Assembly: GCF_009856445.1 (NCBI RefSeq)
Contig: NZ_WMFA01000008.1
Location: 1 to 64,000, forward strand
Source: Halobacillus litoralis
Lineage (GTDB): Bacteria; Bacillota; Bacilli; Bacillales; Halobacillaceae
DNA: 64,000 nt
Reading direction: 5' to 3'
The position numbers and the translations under genes were made by a program. Shown piece by piece: positions 1 through 9,023 of this stretch. Numbering within the stretch: the first letter of the stretch is position 1; every line of letters begins with the position of its first letter. Under the pieces are notes generated by a model, which was not told the DNA's origin, searched no databases, and saw nothing but the letters and a program-made list of their open reading frames with translations.

Positions 1-70
1 GGTAGCTTATGGTTTCATCAAGATATCGATGGACGGCTTGAAATTTGTCTTCATTCGTAAATTTATTCAA
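1..70 (-). CDS. IS3-family transposase OrfA, N-terminal fragment (runs off left edge)
   Basis: Only the first 23 codons are inside the window. The start is TTG at 70-68, preceded by GGGGG at about 78-82. The peptide begins MNKFTNEDKFQAVHRYLDE, which has the spacing of the amphipathic first helix of IS3-family OrfA helix-turn-helix proteins (pattern K-F-x-x-E-x-K-x-x-A-V-x-x-Y-L). OrfA normally binds the terminal repeats and is joined to OrfB by a programmed -1 frameshift; neither can be seen here. The call rests on this short stretch plus the adjoining IS-like terminus. Confidence 0.62.
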   Translation of the reverse strand, partial: MNKFTNEDKFQAVHRYLDETISY

Positions 71-121
71 GGTGTATCCCCCTTCGGTCAGAGTTAGAAG
101 GTGTCCAACTCTTGGGGGTCA
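1..121 (-). mobile_element. Left-truncated IS3-family (IS150-like) insertion sequence, one end only
   Basis: Read on the minus strand from 121, the sequence opens with TGACCCCCAAGAGTTGGACA, the typical form of an IS3/IS150-group terminal inverted repeat (5'-TG). It is followed about 50 bp later by the start of a transposase OrfA. The rest of the element lies beyond the left edge, so the other terminal repeat, the target duplication and intactness cannot be judged. Directly outside the TG end begins a dispersed palindromic repeat that appears to have been split by the insertion. Confidence 0.72.
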
Positions 122-238
122 CTTCAAAGCACGAGGAGGCTTGCCGTCATCCCCGCAGGAAAGCGAGTAGCTTCCCAGCCACCCCTGACGCTCAATCCGG
201 GCAACGAACCCCGTAAAGTCTCGAAACTGAGTCTTCCA
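122..238. repeat. Dispersed palindromic (MITE-like) repeat, copy 1, half element cut by the IS
   Basis: This stretch shares blocks with the repeats at 19.3-19.74 kb: CGAGGAGGC, CCCCGCAGGAAAGCGAG, AGCTTCCCAGCCACCCCTGACG and the terminal GAAACTGAGTCTTC (223-236). Complete copies of this type have two complementary arms. Here only the right arm is present and the IS end abuts at 121, so the left arm is expected on the far side of the IS, outside the window. No coding sequence is visible from 122 to 300. Confidence 0.7.
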
Positions 239-302
239 CAATCCTGCCATTATCTTCAATAAAAATAGTAAGCGTGATGATAAATAATGAAATAAAAAGT
301 TA

Positions 303-330
303 TTGACTTCTTTTTTTATTGAGGTACACT
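303..330 (+). promoter_or_regulatory. Sigma-A promoter of the ABC exporter operon
   Basis: TTGACT (303-308), a 16-bp spacer and TACACT (325-330), sitting 55 bp upstream of the ATPase start at 385. Confidence 0.65.
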
Positions 331-333
331 AAA

Positions 334-358
334 AATGAAATAAATGATGTATTTCATT
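334..358. promoter_or_regulatory. Inverted repeat AATGAAAT-N9-ATTTCATT, candidate operator
   Basis: Perfect 8-bp arms (334-341 and 351-358) lie just downstream of the -10 box, around the expected transcription start, a classical repressor position. A third AATGAAAT half-site lies upstream at 286-293. The cognate regulator is not encoded next to it in the window. Confidence 0.5.
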
Positions 359-384
359 ACAAAACTTTTATTGGAGATGATGAA

Positions 385-1086
385 ATGACTATCTTCGCAA
401 ACCGAGTCAATAAAACGTATCAGAGCGGAGAAGTAAAAGTTGAGGCACTACGCCAGGCTTCATTAGAGGTACCAGATAAGAAAATCGTGACGATTCTCGG
501 ACCTTCAGGGTCAGGGAAATCAACATTATTAAATGTTATTGGAGGAATCGACCGTTACGATTCAGGATCAATCCAAGTAGGAGACACGGTCCTCGATCAA
601 CTGAAGGATCGCCAGCTCACGGATTACCGCCGGAAGTTCGTTGGCTTCATTTTTCAACAGTACAATTTAATACCGACACTGACCGTTGAAGAAAATGTGG
701 AGGTCGGACGGGAATTGAGTCAGAAACCGCTTGATATGAAGGATATCTTAGAAAAAGTAGGGATGTGGGATAAGAAAGATAAATTCCCTTCTCAACTGAG
801 CGGGGGTGAACAACAGCGTGTCGCAATCGCGAGAGCACTGATTAAGAACCCGCAGATTTTACTCTGTGATGAACCGACAGGAGCCCTGGATGAAGAAACG
901 GGAAAAAATATTTTGAAGTTGTTGAAGTTCGTTAATGAGCAGTATGGAACGACAGTTTTGATCATCACTCATAACCAGGGGATTGGCGAGATGGCTCATT
1001 CGGTTATCCGAATGAAAAGCGGTGAAATTGTGGATGCCTATGAAAATGAAAATCCTGTCCCTCCAGAGAAGGTGACCTGGTCATGA
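385..1086 (+). CDS. ABC transporter ATP-binding protein (MacB/LolD type)
   Basis: A 233-residue ATPase that would energise the FtsX-like permease encoded next. Visible motifs are Walker A GPSGSGKST at residues 40-48, the signature LSGGEQQR from residue 138, Walker B ILLCDEPTGALD near 158-169, and the switch His in TVLIITHN near 197. The start at 385 is chosen over upstream in-frame codons because GGAG (373-376) lies 8 bp before it and residue 2 onward matches the family start. The stop overlaps the permease start (ATGA), so the two are translationally coupled. Exporters of this class usually act on lipoproteins, peptides or antimicrobials; the substrate here is unknown. Confidence 0.9.
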   Translation: MTIFANRVNKTYQSGEVKVEALRQASLEVPDKKIVTILGPSGSGKSTLLNVIGGIDRYDSGSIQVGDTVLDQLKDRQLTDYRRKFVGFIFQQYNLIPTLTVEENVEVGRELSQKPLDMKDILEKVGMWDKKDKFPSQLSGGEQQRVAIARALIKNPQILLCDEPTGALDEETGKNILKLLKFVNEQYGTTVLIITHNQGIGEMAHSVIRMKSGEIVDAYENENPVPPEKVTWS

Positions 1087-3320
1087 TTTTAAAGAAATCT
1101 GTGTACCGCACTTTAAAGGAAAAGAAATTCCAATATGCCGGGGTGGCTGTTCTTCTTTTACTAGCAGTTATGCTTTATGTGTCCTTATCCATGGCCATCA
1201 CGACTCTGGAATCGAGAAATGAAACATTTACGGAAGACTACAGACAGGAAAGCTTTCATTTTGTAGCTGGAGGGGATGTGACCGATGAACAGCTTTCTTT
1301 ATGGGAAGATGAGTACAATGTCGTTTTAGAAAAACGGAATTATGCAGATTTTGAGATCGATGATTCGACATTACGTACGTTCACGACTACTGACACAGTT
1401 AACATTCCTTACATCGCTGAAGGGAAAGCACCGTCCAGTGCTCAAGAACTGGCTATTTCCAAAGTGTTTGCTGAGAAACATCAATATGAGCTGGGTGATG
1501 TCCTAACACTGGGTGATCGGGAATTTGAAATTACAGGATTCGTTTACTTGCCTGATTACATTTATATGGTCGAACAAATGACGGATTTGTTAGCGGATGC
1601 TGAGAAATTCGGAGTCGCCGTCATATCCGGTTCTGATATTTCAGAGGTAAATGGACAGACACAGATCTTAGGATGGACAGATGATGGAGCGGTGCCCGAG
1701 GGGTTTAGAGAAGCGGTGAGTGCAGAAACGGCACTTTTGCAATTTGTTCATTCAGAAGATAATCCACGCATTGGGTTTGTGGAAACAGAAATTCAAGGCG
1801 CTAAGAGCATGACAACGACATTGCCATTGTTCATTCTTGCTCTTTCGATTGCTATGGTGCTGATGCTCATGAAGCGACGGATGGAAATGCAGAGAAAAGA
1901 AATAGGTACGCTCATGGCCCTCGGGTATCGTAAGAAAGAATTGGTCCGTCATTATTTAGGTTATGCCTGGATAATCGGGTTAGCGGGCACAGTCGGTGGT
2001 TTAGCTGCAGGTGCAGGTCTGTCTGTACCGCTTTCGAACTTGTATGCGAACTATTTTAACTTACCTGCTCTATCCATGTTTGACTGGAATCCTTTCGTTC
2101 TTGTTATAGGATTTGTCCTGCCTTTATTGCTTTTGATCTTACTCACCACCTTCGTTATTAATCGGACATTGCGGACAGAACCGCTGACGCTTCTTAGACC
2201 GAAGGAGATGTCCAGTGGGAAAAAATCCTGGCTGGAAAAACTTCCGCTTTTGCAAAAAGGTGGTTTTATCCGCAGGTTCCGTTTGAGGTTACTGGTGAGA
2301 AATAAAGCGAGAAGTTTTTATATTTTTATTGGGGTGATGTTTTCAACCGTTTTATTATTGTTCGGGTTCATTACTTTTAATAGCATGGACCAGCTTGTAG
2401 AAACGACGTATAAGGATATTTTGAAATACGACTATGCGGTCCATTATCAATCATTAATGACGGAAGAAACGGATGAACAACAGAGTCCTTTTACAATGAA
2501 CGAACTTGGTGTCGTTGATGAAGATGTGAAAATTACGGCATATGGAATGGAAAAAGAGAATCGATATATTCAGTTGAGTGCTGATGGGGAAAGTCTAGAA
2601 TCGCAAATATCTGAAGGAGCGATTATCAGTGCGCCTTTAGCTGCTGTACTTGGTGTGGGGGAAGGGGATGACATCAACCTCGAGAACTCATTGAACTCAG
2701 AGACGATGAGGGTGGAAGTCGTAGCCGTTGCTGATCTTTATATTGGGAATAACTTGTATCTTCCGCGTGTTGAATTGAATGATTTTCTAGGTTTCCCCGA
2801 TGAAGGATATACAGGAACATGGCAGAAACAATCTCCACAAAACAGCGGAAATATTTATATGGTAGAAGATAAGCAGAAGGCTATAGACAGTTTTGAATCG
2901 ACAACAGGAGCAACGAGAGCGTCTGTTGCCGGCATGGCTGTATTTGCTGTATTGATTGGTGTAATTGTTCTTACTTTGCTCACCAATTTAATCGTTGAGG
3001 AAAACTCACCTTCTATATCGTTGTTTAAAGTGATGGGCTACCATGACAAAGAAGTATCCAAACTTGTTTTAAGTGTGTACACTCCTATCGTTTTGATTGC
3101 CTACTTTGTGTCCATACCTCTGGCGAGTTTGAGTTTGGACCAAACGATGAATACATTAGTTCAAGAGACTGGTTTTCTTATGCCGACAGATGTAGCATGG
3201 TGGATGGTCCTGACAGGATTCATTGTAATCATGCTTACGTATTGGCTCTCTCTTGGATTATCGAAACGAAAGTTGAAAGATGTATCTTTACAGGAAGCAT
3301 TGAAAAAGCAACAGGACTAG
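1083..3320 (+). CDS. FtsX-like ABC transporter permease, two-domain
   Basis: A 745-residue membrane protein. Layout: one membrane segment near residues 18-38, an extracytoplasmic domain to about 245, three segments in the FtsX region (about 245-265, 290-315 and 335-360), a second short FtsX module starting near residue 405, another extracellular domain, and three C-terminal segments from about 615. This is the MacB-type mechanotransmission fold duplicated in one chain, so one copy per ATPase dimer may suffice. It overlaps the ATPase stop by 4 bp and is followed by a strong terminator, so the operon is two genes. No two-component system adjoins it, unlike Bce-type bacitracin exporters. Confidence 0.85.
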   Translation: MILKKSVYRTLKEKKFQYAGVAVLLLLAVMLYVSLSMAITTLESRNETFTEDYRQESFHFVAGGDVTDEQLSLWEDEYNVVLEKRNYADFEIDDSTLRTFTTTDTVNIPYIAEGKAPSSAQELAISKVFAEKHQYELGDVLTLGDREFEITGFVYLPDYIYMVEQMTDLLADAEKFGVAVISGSDISEVNGQTQILGWTDDGAVPEGFREAVSAETALLQFVHSEDNPRIGFVETEIQGAKSMTTTLPLFILALSIAMVLMLMKRRMEMQRKEIGTLMALGYRKKELVRHYLGYAWIIGLAGTVGGLAAGAGLSVPLSNLYANYFNLPALSMFDWNPFVLVIGFVLPLLLLILLTTFVINRTLRTEPLTLLRPKEMSSGKKSWLEKLPLLQKGGFIRRFRLRLLVRNKARSFYIFIGVMFSTVLLLFGFITFNSMDQLVETTYKDILKYDYAVHYQSLMTEETDEQQSPFTMNELGVVDEDVKITAYGMEKENRYIQLSADGESLESQISEGAIISAPLAAVLGVGEGDDINLENSLNSETMRVEVVAVADLYIGNNLYLPRVELNDFLGFPDEGYTGTWQKQSPQNSGNIYMVEDKQKAIDSFESTTGATRASVAGMAVFAVLIGVIVLTLLTNLIVEENSPSISLFKVMGYHDKEVSKLVLSVYTPIVLIAYFVSIPLASLSLDQTMNTLVQETGFLMPTDVAWWMVLTGFIVIMLTYWLSLGLSKRKLKDVSLQEALKKQQD

Positions 3321-3322
3321 AG

Positions 3323-3355
3323 AAAAAGGACAGCGGCCCGGCCGCTGTCCTTTTT
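3323..3355 (+). terminator. Rho-independent terminator of the ABC exporter operon
   Basis: Perfect 15-bp stem (3323-3337 with 3341-3355), 3-nt loop, ending in TTTTT. It starts 3 bp after the permease stop. Confidence 0.9.
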
Positions 3356-3580
3356 CGCGCGCAAGAAGCCAGGAACGCGCGCAAGAAGCCAGGAACGCGC
3401 GCAAGAAGCCAGGAACGCGCGCAAGAAGCCAGGAACGCGCGCAAGAAGCCAGGAACGCGCGCAAGAAGCCAGGAACGCGCGCAAGAAGCCAGGAACGCGC
3501 GCAAGAAGCCAGGAACGCGCGCAAGAAGCCAGGAACGCGCGCAAGAAGCCAGGAACGCGCGCAAGAATGCCAAAATGCGC
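3356..3580. repeat. 20-bp GC-rich tandem repeat array (ten identical units plus one decayed)
   Basis: The unit GCAAGAAGCCAGGAACGCGC repeats ten times without a single change from 3361 to 3560. A half-unit precedes it, and a diverged eleventh unit (3561-3580) follows. It sits between two convergent operons' terminators. Because 20 is not a multiple of three, all frames stay open and produce spurious reading frames on both strands; none has a believable start or ribosome site. There are no spacers, so this is not a CRISPR array. Confidence 0.95.
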
Positions 3581-3584
3581 ATAA

Positions 3585-3611
3585 AAAAAGCGAGCGTAAT
3601 GCTCGCTTTTT
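3585..3611 (-). terminator. Terminator of the aldehyde dehydrogenase gene
   Basis: AAAAGCGAGC / GCTCGCTTTT stem with a 5-nt loop. On the minus strand it ends in a run of T. It lies immediately after the minus-strand stop at 3614. Confidence 0.85.
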
Positions 3612-3613
3612 AT

Positions 3614-4975
3614 CTAACCAAAGAATTTCTTTAATACCGCAAGACCAAGTTGGGATCCTGGATAGCGGAAGTTTTGATCGAAACGGGTGGTTTGTTTTGT
3701 GATGCTTTTCTCGTGCGTAAAGGTTTCAAAGCTCCGTTTGCCATGATAACTGCCCATGCCGCTCTCACCAACGCCTCCGAATGGGAGGTGTGGATTGATA
3801 ATATGGTAAAGGGTGTCGTTGATGCATCCACCGCCGAATGAGATCGAGTTAAGGATGCGCTGCTGTTCAATTTCGTTTTCCCCGAAGTAATAGAGGGCAA
3901 GTGGCTTAGGACGACTGTTGATTTTCTCAATTGCTTCATCAAGGTCATGGTAAGTCAGGACAGGAAGCACAGGTCCGAAGATCTCATCTTTCATAACCTG
4001 ATCCTCCCAGGACACCTGGTCGAGAATGGTAGGTGCGATTTTGTGTTTAGATTCATCCAAAGAACCGCCGACCACGACCGTTCCGGAATCAAGGTAAGAA
4101 GATACGCGTTCGAAGTGCGTTTGGTTCACGATTTTGGTGTATTCTTCATTGTTCAAAGGATTTTCTCCGTAAAACTGCTGGATGTACTTTTTCATGGCAC
4201 GGATTAAGTCCGCTTTCACCTCATGGTGTACGTAAAGGTAATCAGGTGCAATACATGTTTGACCTGCATTGGTGAATTTACCCCATACAATCCGTTTCGC
4301 AGCAAGGTCGATGTTCGCATCTTTGTGAACAATCGTCGGGCTCTTTCCTCCAAGTTCCAATGTGACCGGGATGAGCTGTTTACTCGCTTTCTCCATAATG
4401 ATTTTACCGACGGGGACGCTCCCGGTGAAGAAGATATAGTCTAGCGGTTGTTCAAGCAGCTCCTGGGTCACCTCTTTATCGCCTTCGATTACGGCAATAT
4501 AGTGGGGAGGAAAGTACTGTTCTATCATTTTTTTCAACACCCATGAAACGGTTGGTGTTAGTTCGGATGGTTTGATGATGACCGTATTTCCTGCTGCAAT
4601 CGCGCCGATTACCGGAGCAAGGGCTAGCTGGACAGGATAGTTCCAAGGGGCAATGACCAATACCGTGCCATAGGGTTCTTTTCGAATGAAGTTTTTTGAG
4701 CCTGTATGGGTAAGTGGGGTCTTCACTTTAGTCGGCTGCATCCATGTTTTCAACTGTTTCACATGATGATCGATCTCACTTTTTAAAAAGGCGATTTCAG
4801 ATGCGTACGCTTCATATTCCGATTTGTTCATATCGAATTTCAATGCATTGAGAATTGGTTTCTCAAAGGTCGTCAGCATCTTCTTCATTTTTAACAGCTG
4901 TTCTTTTCGGAAAGCATAGCTTTTCGTATGTCCTTCCTGGAACCATGTTTTTTGTTGCTTGACCGTTGCGTGCAT
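3614..4975 (-). CDS. Aldehyde dehydrogenase, class 3-like (YwdH type)
   Basis: A 453-residue NAD(P)-dependent aldehyde dehydrogenase oxidising aldehydes to acids. The length matches the short class 3 / YwdH group rather than the roughly 500-residue class 1/2 enzymes. Catalytic residues are visible: Asn112 in APWNYP, Glu207 in LELGGKSP and nucleophile Cys241 in NAGQTC. ATG at 4975 follows GGAGGAG. It lies 15 bp downstream of the RNase Z gene on the same strand with no terminator between, so it is probably co-transcribed with rnz and ends at the hairpin 3585-3611. Substrate cannot be told; long-chain or fatty aldehydes are common for this group. Confidence 0.9.
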   Translation of the reverse strand: MHATVKQQKTWFQEGHTKSYAFRKEQLLKMKKMLTTFEKPILNALKFDMNKSEYEAYASEIAFLKSEIDHHVKQLKTWMQPTKVKTPLTHTGSKNFIRKEPYGTVLVIAPWNYPVQLALAPVIGAIAAGNTVIIKPSELTPTVSWVLKKMIEQYFPPHYIAVIEGDKEVTQELLEQPLDYIFFTGSVPVGKIIMEKASKQLIPVTLELGGKSPTIVHKDANIDLAAKRIVWGKFTNAGQTCIAPDYLYVHHEVKADLIRAMKKYIQQFYGENPLNNEEYTKIVNQTHFERVSSYLDSGTVVVGGSLDESKHKIAPTILDQVSWEDQVMKDEIFGPVLPVLTYHDLDEAIEKINSRPKPLALYYFGENEIEQQRILNSISFGGGCINDTLYHIINPHLPFGGVGESGMGSYHGKRSFETFTHEKSITKQTTRFDQNFRYPGSQLGLAVLKKFFG

Positions 4976-4990
4976 ACAGCTCCTCCTTCG

Positions 4991-5914
4991 TTAAGTACGT
5001 TTAATGGGATGTTGATAAAAATCGTGTGCAATCGTGGTGTTTGGGAACAAATTCTGTGCTTCTTCCAGGAGCTCCTCCACGGAATCTCCCTGGTATCTGG
5101 AAGAGACGTGATTCAAAATCAGTTCCCCAACATTTGCGTTCTTTGCAAGGGTAGCGGCTTGTTTGACGGTGGAATGAAAATAATCATAAGCCATTTTTTC
5201 CTCATTTCCAGCGAATGTGGCTTCGTGGACGAGAACGTCGCTGTCTCTTAAGACTTCTTCAAGATGCGGCAGGTAGCGTGTGTCTCCCAATATGGCGACT
5301 TTACGTCCCTTTTTAGGAGGCCCGATGACATCTTTGCGTGTGATGACTCTTCCATCTTCCAGGACCGTCCGTGGTTGATTCTTGATTTTTTGATAAACAG
5401 GTCCTGGTTTGATCCCAAGCGCCTTCAGCTTTTCCGGCTGAAGTTCACCAAGCTGATCTTTTTCTTTAAGGATATATCCATAGCTTTCAAGTCCATGTTC
5501 AAGTTTGACGGCTTCAACGACAAACTGTTCGTCTTCGAAGAGTTCTCCTTCTTCCACTTCTTCAATGTAAAGGGGATAGCGAAGGTGTGTTCCGCTCAAT
5601 TCGAGACTGATATCAATGTAATCTTTTAACCCGCGCGGCCCGTAAACGGTTACAGGTGTTTCACCACCTTGGAATGAACGGCTGCTCAATAAACCGGGCA
5701 GTCCGTAAATGTGATCCCCGTGAAGGTGAGTAATAAAAATCACTTCAATTCGTCGCGGTCGTATGTTTGTATTCAATATTTGCTGTTGTGTGCCTTCTCC
5801 ACAGTCAAAAACCCAAGTCGTTCCTCGCTCTTCAAGAAGGCGGAGGACAAGGGAGGAGACATTTCTTTCTTTTGATGGGACACCAGATCCCGTACCTAAA
5901 AAAAATAGTTCCAT
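4991..5914 (-). CDS. rnz: Ribonuclease Z (tRNA 3' processing)
   Basis: A 307-residue zinc-dependent metallo-beta-lactamase-fold endonuclease that removes the 3' trailer of pre-tRNAs lacking encoded CCA. The motif HLHGDH occupies residues 63-68, and further metal ligands occur in the LGDT and EATF segments. The start at 5914 ([11 protein letters not shown]) has GGAG 9 bp upstream and gives the same length and motif numbering as B. subtilis RNase Z. An upstream in-frame ATG would add 33 unrelated residues and was not used. It follows namA after a terminator and leads the ALDH gene. Confidence 0.95.
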   Translation of the reverse strand: MELFFLGTGSGVPSKERNVSSLVLRLLEERGTTWVFDCGEGTQQQILNTNIRPRRIEVIFITHLHGDHIYGLPGLLSSRSFQGGETPVTVYGPRGLKDYIDISLELSGTHLRYPLYIEEVEEGELFEDEQFVVEAVKLEHGLESYGYILKEKDQLGELQPEKLKALGIKPGPVYQKIKNQPRTVLEDGRVITRKDVIGPPKKGRKVAILGDTRYLPHLEEVLRDSDVLVHEATFAGNEEKMAYDYFHSTVKQAATLAKNANVGELILNHVSSRYQGDSVEELLEEAQNLFPNTTIAHDFYQHPIKRT

Positions 5915-5980
5915 TGCCAACACTCTCCTACACTTATCATGATACCACCAGAAGGGGGAGAACACACTTGAAAAGCCATA

Positions 5981-6010
5981 AAAAAACTGCCGGATGTTTT
6001 TCCGGCAGTT
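5981..6010 (-). terminator. Terminator after namA
   Basis: AACTGCCGG (5985-5993) pairs with CCGGCAGTT (6002-6010); on the minus strand it is followed by a T run. It separates namA from rnz. Confidence 0.85.
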
Positions 6011-6019
6011 CACAATTGT

Positions 6020-7036
6020 TCACCAAGCACGATTGTATTGTCTGGGTCCTTCTAAGGAGTAGCCAAGTTCATCTGCTGCTTCTTTTGGCCAATAAGGATT
6101 TTTTAGGAGCGCGCGGGCAAGGAAAATCAAGTCGGCCCGTTCATTTTGCAAAATTTCTTCTGCCTGGTTGCCGCTTGTAATCAGACCAACGGCACCCGTG
6201 TCGATGTCGGCTCCCTTTTTAATTTGTTCAGCATACGTGACCTGGTATCCGGGGTAGGGATCAATTGCTGCAGGCACGACACCACCTGAGCTTACGTCGA
6301 TGAGGTCCACACCCTGAGACTTCATCTCACGGGCAAAATAGATAAAGTCGTCCATCGTGTTTCCATCTTCATGATATTCTTCTCCAGAGACTCTGACAAA
6401 CAGAGGCCCCTCCCATTCTTGTTTAACGCCTTCAATCACTTCACGCAGGAAACGATACCGGTTTTCACGGGTGCCTCCATATTCATCGTTCCGCTTGTTC
6501 GTAAGAGGGGAGAGGAATTGATTGATTAAATACCCGTGTGCTCCGTGAAGTTCAATTACATCAAAGCCCGCTTTTTCAGACCGGCGAGCTCCCTCGCGGA
6601 AAGCTTCCACTGTACGTTTAATGTCTTCTTTTGTCATTTCTGTCGGGACCTTCATGGATGAACTGAAAGCTTCAGCACTAGGGGCGAAAATTTCATCCCT
6701 TAAGTTGGCCTTTCTTCCGGCGTGAGCCAGTTGAATCCCCGCTTTAGCTCCGTGACGGTGAATGCCTTCATTGATTTTTTGTAAACCTTCGATATGTTCG
6801 TCGCTCCAGATGCCAAGGTCTTCATGGGAAATACGGCCTTCAGGTAAAACGGCAGTGGCTTCTGTAATGATCAATCCAACTTGTCCGGCCGCACGACTTT
6901 CGTAATGGGCAAGGTGAAAAGGCTGAGCGTAACCGTCCTGGTTGTCTGACGAATACATACACATGGGAGACATGACAATCCGGTTTTTTAACGTGACGTT
7001 CTTTACTGTATAGGGTTCAAATAATTTATGTTTCAA
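6020..7036 (-). CDS. namA: NADPH dehydrogenase, old yellow enzyme family
   Basis: A 338-residue FMN-dependent ene-reductase of the YqjM class, reducing alpha,beta-unsaturated aldehydes and ketones and some nitro compounds with NADPH. Cys26 in SPMCMYS, the redox-tuning cysteine of the YqjM subclass, is present, as are the [11 protein letters not shown] segment near 164 and active-site Tyr28. It starts with TTG at 7036, overlapping the preceding glycosyltransferase stop (TTGA) with GGAGGAGG upstream, so the genes are translationally coupled. In B. subtilis yqjM is likewise close to rnz (yqjK). Confidence 0.95.
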   Translation of the reverse strand: MKHKLFEPYTVKNVTLKNRIVMSPMCMYSSDNQDGYAQPFHLAHYESRAAGQVGLIITEATAVLPEGRISHEDLGIWSDEHIEGLQKINEGIHRHGAKAGIQLAHAGRKANLRDEIFAPSAEAFSSSMKVPTEMTKEDIKRTVEAFREGARRSEKAGFDVIELHGAHGYLINQFLSPLTNKRNDEYGGTRENRYRFLREVIEGVKQEWEGPLFVRVSGEEYHEDGNTMDDFIYFAREMKSQGVDLIDVSSGGVVPAAIDPYPGYQVTYAEQIKKGADIDTGAVGLITSGNQAEEILQNERADLIFLARALLKNPYWPKEAADELGYSLEGPRQYNRAW

Positions 7037-8193
7037 CGATGGTCCTCCTCCGAGTTACGGAAAAATTGTTTCAATTCTTTGATCGAATACCGGTTCCCAC
7101 GCCATTCAATTCCCCCACGAATCCATGTCAGGATGAGTGCTCTTGCAAGCATGAAAACAAACAGGATGGCAAAGATCGGCAGGCCGAATACCATCCACCA
7201 TGGATAGTTTGTGAATGAACGGGTGGTTAAACCATATAAACAAAATAACAAAAGGATGTTGATTGCGCTAATGATTTGAACGGCGGGACTCCCGATAAAG
7301 ACGAAAATGAAGGGAAGTACCTGGGAAAACAGGACACCGAAAAGGGCAAACAAGGAGAGGGCAATAGAATAATTCAATCCAGCAAATGCATTCTTTTCGA
7401 AACCCTTTAGTGCAGACTTGAAATCAGGATACCACTCGACTGAGAGAAGGTACTTGGCTGTTACAAGCTTTTGTCTGAAGCCAGCTGCCTTGATCTTCTG
7501 TCCGATGGCAAGGTCATCATCGGGTCGGAAACGCACCACTTCATGTGTCCCGATTTTTTGATAACATGATTGGGTCATCATTTGGAAAGCTCCGATCCCC
7601 ATCCCACCTTTAGGTTTCTTCTGGTTCGCCGTCCATGGTCGTTTTAAATAACCGAAACCGAACAAAAAGTAGGAAATCAAGCCGCGTAACGCAAAAGAGC
7701 GGGCTTTTAGATCCGGTGCTGCTGTGAGGTGATCCAGTTCTTCTGCTTTCATGAATGTTATTGCTCTAGCGAGGGTCTGTTCTTCAAATTGAATGTCTGC
7801 GTCTGTAAAAAGTAAATAAGCGCCAGTGGCAAGCTCGGCGCCTTTTTTTAGAGCATGATTTTTCCCTAGCCATCCTTCCGGCAGGTGGCGGATATGAACG
7901 GCTTGGACATCAGGGTACAACGCAGATGCTTCATCGATGAGCGCACCTGTTCGATCAGTGGAGCGGTCGTTCACAGCTATGACTTCGAACATGACCCCTT
8001 CCTGTTTTGTCAGTGTATGAATCGTCTCGTGAATTGAATCTTCCTCGTCTTTAGCCGCAATAATTACAGAAATAAGCTCTGTCGTTTGAGAAGGATGGGT
8101 CTGTTCGAGTTTTGGAATATTTCTCATTCCTATAAGGAAGTCCATCAGTAGAATCATCCATACAAAAAGGAGCCCAGCAAACACCCAGAACAT
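7033..8193 (-). CDS. Membrane glycosyltransferase, family 2 (CrtQ-like)
   Basis: A 386-residue protein. It has an N-terminal membrane segment (1-18), a GT2 Rossmann domain starting [11 protein letters not shown] near residue 42, a DxD-type metal site in FTDADIQF near 130, and a C-terminal block of three or four membrane segments from about 265. The acceptor is probably a lipid; several Bacillaceae homologues work on carotenoids or glycolipids, but no carotenoid genes adjoin it. The start at 8193 is chosen because it lies one base after the GDPD stop with GGAG upstream. Coupled at both ends to GDPD and namA. Confidence 0.8.
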   Translation of the reverse strand: MFWVFAGLLFVWMILLMDFLIGMRNIPKLEQTHPSQTTELISVIIAAKDEEDSIHETIHTLTKQEGVMFEVIAVNDRSTDRTGALIDEASALYPDVQAVHIRHLPEGWLGKNHALKKGAELATGAYLLFTDADIQFEEQTLARAITFMKAEELDHLTAAPDLKARSFALRGLISYFLFGFGYLKRPWTANQKKPKGGMGIGAFQMMTQSCYQKIGTHEVVRFRPDDDLAIGQKIKAAGFRQKLVTAKYLLSVEWYPDFKSALKGFEKNAFAGLNYSIALSLFALFGVLFSQVLPFIFVFIGSPAVQIISAINILLLFCLYGLTTRSFTNYPWWMVFGLPIFAILFVFMLARALILTWIRGGIEWRGNRYSIKELKQFFRNSEEDHR

Positions 8194-8194
8194 A

Positions 8195-8941
8195 TTAACG
8201 GTTTCTCCGTTTTCGATAAAAGTCACGGTATTCGATAGCCTGATGAGGGACATCTGTGAAAATTCCATTGACACCCAGGCTGTAGCACTTCTTCATCATG
8301 GAAGGACGGTTGACCGTATAGATGCGGAGTTCGAGATTTTCTTTATGGCAGCGTTTGACGAGCCTCTTATCCAGAAGACGGTGTTTTACATGGAGTGCGT
8401 CACACCCCTCGGACTTGGCATACTGAGGGAGGTTACGCATCTTGGTCGATGTCAGGAATGCGGTCTGAACCGATGGGTTGATTTCTTTCATGCGTGTGAG
8501 GGAATCAACATTGAAGCTGGAAATAACGGTCCGCTCAAGAACGTGATAACGTTTTAGGGCTTCATAGACAATCCGTTCAATGTTTTTATAGGCAATGACG
8601 TTCGTTTTCAGTTCGATATTTAAGAACATAGGCTGGTCACGAAACCAGCGAAGAAACTCGTCCAGTGTTACAATATAAATGTCAGAAAATTTAGGAGAAA
8701 ACCAGCTTCCTGCATCAAGCAGGCGCAGCTGAGCATATGTATAGTCTTGTACGAACCCTGTTCCGTTGGTAGTACGTCTCAGGTTCTCATCATGGATGAG
8801 GACGGGGATTTGATCTTTGGTAAGCTGCACATCGGTCTCGATGCCGTCAGCTCCGGCTGCACGCGCCAGCTCAAACGCGGGCATCGTATTTTCCGGAGCC
8901 AGCTTACTTGCTCCTCTATGAGCGTAGATAAGGGTTTTCAT
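8195..8941 (-). CDS. Glycerophosphodiester phosphodiesterase, UgpQ type
   Basis: A 248-residue GDPD-fold enzyme hydrolysing glycerophosphodiesters to glycerol 3-phosphate and an alcohol. The family motif HRG (residues 8-10) is followed by APENT (about 15-19); metal and catalytic residues continue in GIETDVQLT and PVLIHDE. There is no signal peptide, so it is cytoplasmic. The start at 8941 follows GAGGTG at 8 bp; upstream in-frame codons lack the family N terminus. First gene of a three-gene minus-strand operon with the glycosyltransferase and namA. It is divergent from the M20 peptidase gene, with only 82 bp between the starts. Confidence 0.88.
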   Translation of the reverse strand: MKTLIYAHRGASKLAPENTMPAFELARAAGADGIETDVQLTKDQIPVLIHDENLRRTTNGTGFVQDYTYAQLRLLDAGSWFSPKFSDIYIVTLDEFLRWFRDQPMFLNIELKTNVIAYKNIERIVYEALKRYHVLERTVISSFNVDSLTRMKEINPSVQTAFLTSTKMRNLPQYAKSEGCDALHVKHRLLDKRLVKRCHKENLELRIYTVNRPSMMKKCYSLGVNGIFTDVPHQAIEYRDFYRKRRNR

Positions 8942-9023
8942 CGTGACGTTCACCTCTTCCAAGTAGCTTATGAGTTTGATTGTGTTTGATAATTCAGGAA
9001 AAGTCAATAAGGAGTGAGACCCC

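Noticed and set aside
3356-3580. CRISPR array
   Set aside because: Units are contiguous without spacers and no cas genes are present.
3197-3634. Long open frames on both strands over the 20-bp repeat array, giving repetitive peptides such as KKPGTRARSQERAQEARNAR
   Set aside because: They arise because a 20-bp unit without stops stays open in every frame; there is no ribosome site, and they overlap terminators.
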